DNA from: an uncultured Lachnospiraceae bacterium
Lineage (GTDB): Bacteria > Bacillota_A > Clostridia > Lachnospirales > Lachnospiraceae
DNA: 10,411 nucleotides
Reading direction: 5' to 3'
NCBI GenBank assembly: GCA_902796775.1
Contig: CADBQK010000296.1
Span: 1-10,411 of the forward strand
Position 1 is the stretch's first letter; each line of letters opens with the position of its first letter. The position numbers and the translations under genes are program-made. The notes under the pieces are model-generated. The model was not told the origin of the DNA, did no database searches, and saw only the letters and a list, made by a program, of their open reading frames with translations. Shown in pieces: positions 1-6,010 of this stretch.

Positions 1-453
1 CAGAAGGAGGCTTTTTTGCTCCTCCGCTTCTTCCACACAGTCCAGCAGGAAAACACTTTTCATCACATCGTCTGAGCGGACCAGGAAGCGGTAGGAATCC
101 AGGCTTCCTTTTTCTTTTCCGCTTTCTGCGATCTGGCTTGCAAGAGCTTCCATGCCATCCGGGATATCCTGTCCCTCAGCAAGGGTCTGCCTCTGTGCGC
201 TGATACGGACACAATAGAAACGCCCGGAATACTGGTTCAGCGCGGATCTGCGATTATCCCCTCTGCGGCCTTTTTTATTGAATCCATCGAGCATCCGGAA
301 ACTGTCCACACTCATCTCCTGGAGCACTTCATCAAGATGACGGCTGACCTGGGCTGTATTGACCAGGTTAATGCTCAGGATCAGCACAAGTGTGATGAGC
401 GTGGCTGCGATCATACAGACCAGTATGAATTTAGTCCTTACCTGTTTTATCAA
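1..453 (-). CDS. Sensor histidine kinase, N-terminal part (runs off left edge)
   Basis: This is the membrane sensor partner of the response regulator just upstream on the same strand. The visible 151 codons are open to the window edge. They begin MIKQVRTKFI, followed by one hydrophobic segment (about residues 9-30) and then a charged, extracytoplasmic stretch of about 110 residues. That stretch ends with a VFLLDCVEEAEEQ-like sequence, which in many Firmicute kinases leads directly into the second membrane helix. The kinase core (HAMP or dimerisation domain, H-box, ATPase) would lie beyond position 1, so the kinase call rests on context and topology. I chose the TTG at 453-451 because GGAGG sits six bases before it and no ATG is available until after the membrane segment. 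The gene overlaps the regulator's end by 23 bases, which suggests translational coupling. The ligand is unknown. Confidence 0.8.
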   Translation of the reverse strand, partial: MIKQVRTKFILVCMIAATLITLVLILSINLVNTAQVSRHLDEVLQEMSVDSFRMLDGFNKKGRRGDNRRSALNQYSGRFYCVRISAQRQTLAEGQDIPDGMEALASQIAESGKEKGSLDSYRFLVRSDDVMKSVFLLDCVEEAEEQKSLLL

Positions 454-1123
454 GACTGTCCTCCAATCGGTATCCTGCGCTTCGGATCGTCCGGATCTGG
501 ATACGGGATCCGATTTTTTGCAGCTGTTTTCTCAGAAAAGAAATATTGACCCAGACCACATTGATCTCCGCATCACTATCCCATCCCCAGATATGCTCCA
601 TAAATTCATTGACGGAAATGACCCGTCCGGGATCGAGCATCAGCATTTCCATAACCTGAAAGCTTTTATGATTCAGACTGACTTCCCGGCCGGCACATAT
701 TAACCGGTAGCCGGTCCTGTCCAGCCGCAGGTCACCGGCTGTCAGGATGTCCGGTGTATAGGTTTCTTTACGTCGGAGCAATGCCCGTACTCTTGCCAGC
801 AGTTCTCCGCCGTCAAAAGGTTTTGGGAGGTAATCATCTGCGCCGGCATCAAGACCATTGATCCTGTCTTCTACTTCTCCCATTGCCGTAAGCAGAAGAA
901 CCGGAATCCGGTTACCTGCCCGCCGGATCTCCTGCAGAACTTCAATGCCTGAGCGTTCCGGCATCATAATATCCAGAATAGCTGCATCGTAATCTCCGAC
1001 CAGGAGATAATCGATGGCATCCTGTCCGTTATCCACGGTATCAACACTGTATTTTCCTCTTGTCAGTAAAGCTGCAACGCCTTTTGACATATCCGGATCA
1101 TCTTCCGCGAGCAGAATTTTCAT
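431..1123 (-). CDS. OmpR/PhoB-family response regulator
   Basis: A 230-residue DNA-binding response regulator of normal family length. The receiver domain (about 1-118) has the acidic pair D8/D9, the phospho-acceptor D51 in ILDIMMPE, T79 in LLLTA and K101 in LPKPF, so it should be phosphorylation-competent. The winged-helix output domain (about 125-225) ends with the typical RTIRSAGYRLE wing. The start ATG has AAGGAGG upstream with a rather long spacer of about 12 bases; no better start is seen. It is the first gene of a leftward operon with the sensor kinase. A direct repeat at 1181-1200 lies just upstream of a possible -10 element, suggesting autoregulation. The family is certain. The regulon is not known, although the divergent secreted protein is an obvious candidate target. 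Confidence 0.95.
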   Translation of the reverse strand: MKILLAEDDPDMSKGVAALLTRGKYSVDTVDNGQDAIDYLLVGDYDAAILDIMMPERSGIEVLQEIRRAGNRIPVLLLTAMGEVEDRINGLDAGADDYLPKPFDGGELLARVRALLRRKETYTPDILTAGDLRLDRTGYRLICAGREVSLNHKSFQVMEMLMLDPGRVISVNEFMEHIWGWDSDAEINVVWVNISFLRKQLQKIGSRIQIRTIRSAGYRLEDSLDKTGKD

Positions 1124-1166
1124 GCCTGCTGTCTGCCTCCTTGTTATTTGTTTGCTGTTATATCAT

Positions 1167-1200
1167 AGTATACAACGGAAAACTAAAAATAACTAAAAAT
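1167..1200 (-). promoter_or_regulatory. Putative regulator-dependent promoter with tandem direct repeat
   Basis: The sequence AACTAAAAAT occurs twice in perfect tandem at 1181-1190 and 1191-1200. Read leftwards it is ATTTTTAGTT twice. Eight bases downstream on the minus strand is TATACT (1172-1167), a good -10 box, while no good -35 box exists. Tandem half-sites at 10-bp spacing covering the -35 region are typical of promoters activated by OmpR-family regulators. The spacing and location are seen directly. That this gene's own product binds here is inference. Confidence 0.5.
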
Positions 1201-1347
1201 TTTTAATTTCTTTTTAGGAACGGAAGGTAAGATGAGGATGCATCAGGAAAACAGGCAGCATAGTAGTACGTATAGGTTTTCGTGATTTGATATAGATCAG
1301 ATTACATGGGTCCGGCCGTGGGAAAGCCGGGAACAGCAATGGGGAGA

Positions 1348-1381
1348 TTCCTTTACGAGCTGCCTCCATAACAGTAAGGAA
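1348..1381 (+). promoter_or_regulatory. Leader hairpin overlapping the ribosome-binding site
   Basis: TTCCTTTAC (1348-1356) can pair with GTAAGGAA (1374-1381), with a single bulged T and a 17-base loop. The 3' arm covers most of the AGGAAGG ribosome-binding site (1377-1383) of the secreted-protein gene that starts at 1393. The pairing could lower translation unless opened. A second small hairpin, CCGGC/GCCGG, lies just upstream around 1313-1330. The complementarity is seen; its effect is inferred. I recognise no riboswitch class here. Confidence 0.35.
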
Positions 1382-1392
1382 GGTGTTATATT

Positions 1393-1992
1393 ATGAAGCA
1401 AATGCACAAGATAGTAATGGCAGTGTTAACTATGGCAGCGGTCCTTTCATTAAGTGTATCCGTTTTTGCAGCCACAACACAGAAATCCGATACAGCAGAT
1501 TCTTCTTCTGCTGCAAAGACAGAACAGTCCACAGCAGAAGCGGACAAAGATGCAGCAGCGGACTCTTCTGACATCACTGCTTATCAGGAGGCTCTGGACG
1601 CATATCGAAAGGCAAAGTCTGAGAGCCGTACCAAAGAGCTGGAGGAGGAACTCAACCAGATGGTCAAGGATGGCAAGCTTACAAAGGAGCAGGCGGACCT
1701 TCTCCTGAAACAGGAAAAGGATCAGGAATCTCTGGCACAGGGCGTTTGTCCGAACTGTGGCTATGAATTCTCCACTCAGGGAGGACATCATGGCGGAAAA
1801 GGCCGCGGCGGCCGCGGACGGCTGGGCTTTAATGGTATGGAAGAGGATATGACCGGTATGGCATCCGGCACCGGCGATGAAGCCTGGGCTGAGGGCGCTG
1901 CTGGCGCAATCGAAGGAGCACCGGGGGTGGATAATGCCGCAGGCGTAAGCCCGATGATGTATCAGTTTGATATGTATGATGAAAGTATCTGA
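1393..1992 (+). CDS. Secreted YckD/DUF2680-like protein with CPNC motif
   Basis: A 199-residue exported protein of unknown function. Residues 1-26 form a clear Sec signal peptide (KQMHK, a hydrophobic core, then VSVFA as likely cleavage site). A Ser/Ala/Asp-rich low-complexity linker follows (about 27-62). Next is a helical region (about 63-112) with the segment MVKDGKLTKEQADLLL, resembling the repeat of YckD/DUF2680 exported proteins. C119-P-N-C122 could bind a metal or form a disulfide. It is followed by a Gly/His/Arg-rich stretch (about 129-145) and an acidic, Ala/Gly/Met-rich tail. The start has AGGAAGG nine bases upstream. The gene is divergent from the two-component operon and is followed by a terminator, so it is probably a single-gene unit. 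It may be an envelope-stress target of that system. The family match is by eye and moderate only. Confidence 0.75.
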   Translation: MKQMHKIVMAVLTMAAVLSLSVSVFAATTQKSDTADSSSAAKTEQSTAEADKDAAADSSDITAYQEALDAYRKAKSESRTKELEEELNQMVKDGKLTKEQADLLLKQEKDQESLAQGVCPNCGYEFSTQGGHHGGKGRGGRGRLGFNGMEEDMTGMASGTGDEAWAEGAAGAIEGAPGVDNAAGVSPMMYQFDMYDESI

Positions 1993-2027
1993 TAAACCCT
2001 GATTTATTAGTAAATATAATTGAAACA

Positions 2028-2078
2028 AAACCGCTGATCCGGACAAAAAGAAACGCTGCCCGGACCAGCGGTTTCTTT
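2028..2078 (+). terminator. Rho-independent terminator of the secreted-protein gene
   Basis: AAACCGCTGATCCGG (2028-2042) pairs with CCGGACCAGCGGTTT (2060-2074) over 15 positions with one mismatch, followed by a T-rich TTTCTTT tract (2072-2078). It lies 36 bases after the stop codon at 1992. A second, mutually exclusive fold exists (2038-2053 with 2071-2084). Confidence 0.75.
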
Positions 2079-2172
2079 GTCCGGATTTGTGCATGCATAT
2101 GGAAAAGAAAGCGTCTGGATCACCCAGATTACACTGGTTGTTCCGGCATGGGGAACCCGGCAGGATGACAGC

Positions 2173-2201
2173 TTGCAAAGGCCTGCATTAGGGGGTATAC
2201 T
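2173..2201 (+). promoter_or_regulatory. Probable sigma-A promoter of the murT operon
   Basis: TTGCAA (2173-2178) and TATACT (2196-2201) are separated by 17 bases, the optimal spacing. Transcription would start near 2208, giving a leader of about 85 bases before the ATG at 2293. Between the upstream terminator and this promoter (about 2085-2172) I see only short hairpin-forming stretches, such as TCTGG/CCAGA and GTTCC/GGAAC, and no gene. Confidence 0.6.
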
Positions 2202-2292
2202 GTTGAATGATCAAATAGTTAGCAGATAGTTTGCCATTATGAATGAGATAGAAGAATTAATTATCCTATCGTCCCCCAGGAGGAGAACAACA

Positions 2293-3711
2293 ATGAAAAA
2301 ACCGAATGTGATACAGACAGTGCTGGCTGTCGCTGCGTGCAAGCTGACGCGCTTTGTACTTAGAAAAACAGGCAGGGGAGGCACTGCGATTCCAGGGATC
2401 GTTGCCATGAAGATTGCAAAAAATATCCTTGCAGCTGTCTCCGAAGGAATGAATATTATTGTGGTGACCGGTACGAACGGGAAAACCACGACCTGCAATA
2501 TGATCGAACATGCGCTGACAAGCGCAGGCTGTGACTGCCTGCGGGATAAGGCCGGTGCCAATATGCTCAATGGCATTGCTTCCGACCTGATCAGTAATGC
2601 CGACTGGCTGGGAAAGCCCCGGCATCCATATGCAGTGCTGGAGTGCGATGAGGCTGCACTTAAGCTGGTCGTTCCCTTTGTGAAGCCGAAGGTGATTGTG
2701 ATCACAAATATTTTCAGTGATCAGGTGGATCGTTTCGGAAGCGTGCGGAATACATTGAAAGAGATTCGTAAAGGAGTTCGCCGCAGCCCTGATTCGGTGC
2801 TTGTCCTGAATGCGGATGATCCGCTGACAGCATCACTGGCCCTGGCGTCCTCGAAAAAGACCCCGGAGACAGGGGAATTCTTATTTGTTCCGAACCAGGT
2901 ACTCCGATACGGACTGGAAGGTACTGTAGGTACACAGGGCAAAGTAGATCTGTCGGATGCCGGGAAGTGTATCTGCTGCGGCGGAGAGTATCAGTATTCT
3001 CATCATATTTATGCAACCCTTGGCGGATTTATCTGTACGAAATGCGGGTATCGAAGGCAGACACCGGATGTTGCAGTCATTACCATTGATCAGATGAGTA
3101 CATCCGGCAGCCGGATCCATCTTAAAGCAGATGATAAAATCCTTGAAGCGGAAATAGCACTTCCTGCTGTATACAACATTTATAACGCAGCGGCAGCAAT
3201 AGCGGCGGTCAAAGCCGCTGGACTCCCTGCGCAGAAAGCGATCGACTCTCTTTCCGATGTGCGTTCTGCTTTCGGCAGGATGGAGACTTTTGACCTTGCG
3301 GGAAACCGGATCCAGATGATCCTGGTCAAAAATCCGGCCGGCTGCAATCAGGCTCTCACCTATGTCACCGGTTTTAATGAAGACTATACAGTGGCACATT
3401 GCCTGAACAACCAGACCGGGGACGGGCACGATATCTCCTGGATCTACGATACGGATTATGAAAGGCTGGTAAGCGACCCGCACCTGAAGAAGATTTATGT
3501 CGGAGGAGAGTGCAGGGACGAGCTGTATGCAAGGCTGAAAGCGGCAGGGGCTCCTGAGGATCTGATGGAGATCACAACAGATTATCAGGATCTGGTCGGG
3601 AAGCTGAAAGATGAAGGACGACCTGTTTTTGCCCTGCCGAATTATACAGCCATGATGGAACTGCGCCAGGCCATCAGTCAGGAGACCGGTTCCGGAGATT
3701 TCTGGGAATAG
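2293..3711 (+). CDS. murT: Lipid II isoglutaminyl synthase, Mur-ligase-like subunit MurT
   Basis: MurT activates the alpha-carboxyl of D-Glu in lipid II with ATP. Ammonia from its partner GatD then makes D-isoglutamine in peptidoglycan, on the cytoplasmic side of the membrane. The 472-residue protein shows the Mur-ligase P-loop (VVTGTNGKTT, about 58-67), the ECDEA motif (118-122), ITNIFSDQVDRFG (138-149) and a MurT-specific zinc ribbon (C226/C229 with C248/C251). The C-terminal DUF1727 domain has GHDISWIYDTDYE (378-390), containing the conserved Asp expected to complete the amidotransferase site, and ALPNYTAMM. I chose the ATG at 2293 because AGGAGG lies about nine bases upstream; an in-frame ATG at 2239 lacks such a site. 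It appears intact. The expected gatD does not follow; an acetyltransferase gene does, after 73 bases. Confidence 0.93.
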   Translation: MKKPNVIQTVLAVAACKLTRFVLRKTGRGGTAIPGIVAMKIAKNILAAVSEGMNIIVVTGTNGKTTTCNMIEHALTSAGCDCLRDKAGANMLNGIASDLISNADWLGKPRHPYAVLECDEAALKLVVPFVKPKVIVITNIFSDQVDRFGSVRNTLKEIRKGVRRSPDSVLVLNADDPLTASLALASSKKTPETGEFLFVPNQVLRYGLEGTVGTQGKVDLSDAGKCICCGGEYQYSHHIYATLGGFICTKCGYRRQTPDVAVITIDQMSTSGSRIHLKADDKILEAEIALPAVYNIYNAAAAIAAVKAAGLPAQKAIDSLSDVRSAFGRMETFDLAGNRIQMILVKNPAGCNQALTYVTGFNEDYTVAHCLNNQTGDGHDISWIYDTDYERLVSDPHLKKIYVGGECRDELYARLKAAGAPEDLMEITTDYQDLVGKLKDEGRPVFALPNYTAMMELRQAISQETGSGDFWE

Positions 3712-3784
3712 CCGCATAGATCAGCATCTGTAAGTCAAATGCAAAAGCGGGAGAAGTTTTTTCAGGTGAGGAACAGGACAGCAT

Positions 3785-4363
3785 ATGAGTCAGGAGAACA
3801 CAAAACAGCAGACAAAGCCCGGCAGGACAGAGCCAAAAAAACTTTTTTCCGAGATCCCCTATCTGGTCAGCCCCAGGCTCACATTAAGGGGGTTGACGTT
3901 GGAGAATGCGCAGGCACTGCAGGAGCTGGCAGACAGCCCGGCGGTATACAAATATCTTCCGACTTTTTTGTTCGAGCAGAAATATACGGATGCCCATGAT
4001 GTAATCCGCAGGCTGTATACAGAATGCTTTCAGGAATCGATCATCCTGGGCATATTCAGGGCGGAAGAATTCTGCGGACTGGCCGAGATGTACGGATACC
4101 GGGAGCCCATTCATAAGATCAGTGTCGGCTACCGGCTGCTGGAACGATGGTGGGGCAAGGGGATCGCTGCAGAAGCGCTCCGATTGATGATCGAGTACCT
4201 GTACTCAGAGACGGAAATAGAGATCATCACAGCCAGCACCATGATCGAGAACCATGCCTCCGCCCGCGTACTGGAAAAGAACGGGTTCAGCCTGGTCGTT
4301 CACGCTGTGGAAGAAGACTGGGGCTACCCGGCTCCAGTCATTGCTGATAAGTGGATACGATAA
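3785..4363 (+). CDS. GNAT acetyltransferase, RimJ/RimL type
   Basis: A 192-residue acetyl-CoA-dependent N-acetyltransferase of the Acetyltransf_3 group, which includes ribosomal-protein and small-molecule acetylases. After a Lys/Gln-rich N-terminal extension (1-20) comes VSPRLTLRGLT (28-38), the usual first strand of this family. The acetyl-CoA binding loop is seen in GYRLLERWWGKGIAAEAL (115-132). ENHASARVLEKNGF (155-168) is the conserved C-terminal motif. The start is preceded by AGGA about seven bases upstream, with GAGG further away. It sits between murT and the CbiA-family gene, one base before the latter's start codon, so the three are probably cotranscribed. The substrate cannot be told from sequence. 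A role in cell-wall or cofactor modification would only be guilt by association. Confidence 0.9.
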   Translation: MSQENTKQQTKPGRTEPKKLFSEIPYLVSPRLTLRGLTLENAQALQELADSPAVYKYLPTFLFEQKYTDAHDVIRRLYTECFQESIILGIFRAEEFCGLAEMYGYREPIHKISVGYRLLERWWGKGIAAEALRLMIEYLYSETEIEIITASTMIENHASARVLEKNGFSLVVHAVEEDWGYPAPVIADKWIR

Positions 4364-4364
4364 A

Positions 4365-5849
4365 ATGCAGCTAAAAAAAATGGAAAGATATACACTTCCC
4401 CGCATACTGCTGGCAGCTCCTGCCAGCGGAAGCGGGAAAACCATGATCACGTGCGGGCTGCTTCAGATCCTGAAAAAGAGGATGAAGATGGCAGCTTTTA
4501 AATGCGGCCCGGATTACATTGACCCCATGTTTCATACGAAAGTGCTGGGGATTCCTTCCTGCAACCTGGATACCTACCTTGCTGATTCGGAGACTGTCTG
4601 CCGTCTGCTTTATGAAAATACGGCAGACTGTGATGCCAGGATGGCTCTGATCGAAGGGGTTATGGGGTATTATGACGGACTGGGCGGCGTGACGACCAGG
4701 GCAAGCAGCTATGAGCTGGCGAGGACCACGCAGACCCCGGTCGTTCTGATTGTGGACATGAGGGGGACCAGTTTATCTGCGCTTGCAATGATCAGGGGGT
4801 TCCTGCGGTACGGACAGGAAAGAGGAGGAACAGATGGTGCAGGATTGTTCCGGGCAGAGACAGAAACGGGAGATGGCTGCAGCGGTATCTATGGAGTAAT
4901 CCTGAATCGGTGTTCCAGGGCTGTGTATGAGCGGATAGCCCCTTTGATCGAGGAGCAGCTCCATGTCCATGCTCTGGGATATGTTCCTCAAACAGCATCT
5001 ATTTCCTTTCCCGGAAGGCATCTGGGACTTACTCTTCCTGAGGAGATCCGGGATCTTCAGGCGAAAATCGATAGTTTTGCCGCAGAGATTGCGAAGACCG
5101 TGGATATCGAAAGGCTGATCCGGATTGCCGGGGAAGCACCTTCATTGTCGCTGCCTGATTTTGATTTGAAGAAGAAAAAAAAGGAAAGCAAGGGGGCGGC
5201 TCCTGTCCGTATTGCGGTTGCAAGGGATGAGGCTTTTTGTTTTTATTATGAAGAGAACCTGAAGATCCTGCGGGATCAGGGGGCAGAACTTGTGGAGTTT
5301 TCTCCCATTCATCATTCATGCCTGCCGGAGGGGATACAGGGCATCTATATGGGAGGCGGATATCCGGAGCTGCACGCAGCAAAGCTGGCTGACAATAAGA
5401 CTATGCTGGCGGATATCCGGAAAGCTGTTCTGAAAGAGAAGCTTCCCTGCCTGGCTGAATGCGGTGCATATATGTATCTGCATGAAGAGATGGAGGACGT
5501 TTCCGGAGAAATAAGGAAGATGGCAGGCGTGATTCCGGGGCGGGCATTTCGGACGAATCATCTCGTGCGCTTCGGTTACTGCGAGCTGACATCTCTGGAG
5601 GATACGATTCTGGGTCCTGCCGGGCTTAAGCTCCGTGCACATGAGTTTCATTACTGGGATACAAAGGGAGAGGGGAAAGAAGGGAGCTTCCTTGCAGGAA
5701 AACCTGTTACAGATTTTGTAAAGATCAGCCCTCAGAACAGCTGGCGGTGTATGTACAGCAGGGATAACCTGCTGGCGGGCTTTCCCCATTTGTATTTTCC
5801 CGGGAATATGGCTGCAGCCATAGCATTTTTATGGAATTGCAGAAATTAA
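4365..5849 (+). CDS. cbiA: Cobyrinate a,c-diamide synthase family protein (CbiA)
   Basis: CbiA uses ATP and glutamine to amidate the a- and c-carboxyls of cobyrinate in cobalamin synthesis. The 494-residue protein has the P-loop APASGSGKT (18-26), KCGPDYIDPMFH (46-57), EGVMGYYDG (97-105) and the VDMRGTSLSA segment (130-139) in the ATPase domain. A Lys-rich linker (269-277) leads to the amidotransferase domain, which has FYYEENL, GGGYPE (330-335), nucleophile C366 in AECG, AHEFHY (425-430) and H475 in GFPHLYF. All key residues are present. It is somewhat longer than usual, partly through a charged insert at about 149-173. The ATG at 4365 begins one base after the previous stop codon; its ribosome-binding site is weak, suggesting coupling. 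ATG 4380 is possible. No other cobalamin gene is nearby, so its true substrate is less sure than its family. Confidence 0.9.
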   Translation: MQLKKMERYTLPRILLAAPASGSGKTMITCGLLQILKKRMKMAAFKCGPDYIDPMFHTKVLGIPSCNLDTYLADSETVCRLLYENTADCDARMALIEGVMGYYDGLGGVTTRASSYELARTTQTPVVLIVDMRGTSLSALAMIRGFLRYGQERGGTDGAGLFRAETETGDGCSGIYGVILNRCSRAVYERIAPLIEEQLHVHALGYVPQTASISFPGRHLGLTLPEEIRDLQAKIDSFAAEIAKTVDIERLIRIAGEAPSLSLPDFDLKKKKKESKGAAPVRIAVARDEAFCFYYEENLKILRDQGAELVEFSPIHHSCLPEGIQGIYMGGGYPELHAAKLADNKTMLADIRKAVLKEKLPCLAECGAYMYLHEEMEDVSGEIRKMAGVIPGRAFRTNHLVRFGYCELTSLEDTILGPAGLKLRAHEFHYWDTKGEGKEGSFLAGKPVTDFVKISPQNSWRCMYSRDNLLAGFPHLYFPGNMAAAIAFLWNCRN

Positions 5850-5889
5850 GATGATTCGCCTGTCAAAAGCATGATTTATGGCAGCCAAA

Positions 5890-5924
5890 TCAATCATAAA
5901 ATGGAATTTATACTTTATGATTGA
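5890..5924. repeat. Perfect 11-bp inverted repeat, candidate operator of ald
   Basis: TCAATCATAAA (5890-5900) and TTTATGATTGA (5914-5924) are exact reverse complements separated by 13 bases. The right arm overlaps the first four bases of the -35 box of the ald promoter. No T-run follows, so a terminator is unlikely. A repressor site is the simplest reading; the binding protein is unknown. Confidence 0.6.
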
Positions 5925-5950
5925 CAAACCGGAAAAAAAATGGGTATGCT
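5921..5950 (+). promoter_or_regulatory. Probable sigma-A promoter of ald
   Basis: A consensus TTGACA (5921-5926) is followed after 18 bases by TATGCT (5945-5950). The start codon of ald lies about 60 bases further. The spacer contains an A8 run, as often seen in strong Firmicute promoters. Confidence 0.65.
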
Positions 5951-6010
5951 AGGAGCGATATAGTAATCGTGCAGATGCAGTTTCGTATGAAATGGTAAAG
6001 GAGTAATGTC

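Noticed and set aside
1261..1392. Possible riboswitch in the leader of the secreted-protein gene
   Set aside because: No conserved core of the cobalamin, c-di-GMP or other riboswitch classes I can recognise; only simple hairpins are visible.
1450..2178. A 242-codon open frame on the minus strand opposite the secreted-protein gene
   Set aside because: It is rich in Cys, His, Leu and Arg with no family motif, lies antisense to a gene with a clear signal peptide and ribosome-binding site, and runs through the terminator.
2881..3717. A 278-codon minus-strand open frame opposite murT
   Set aside because: No recognisable domain and Cys/Ile/Arg-rich composition; the plus strand has unmistakable MurT motifs.
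4254..4364. Upstream ATG for the CbiA-family gene overlapping the acetyltransferase
   Set aside because: It would add 37 unrelated residues before the P-loop domain and overlap the previous gene by 110 bases; the ATG at 4365 fits the family N-terminus.
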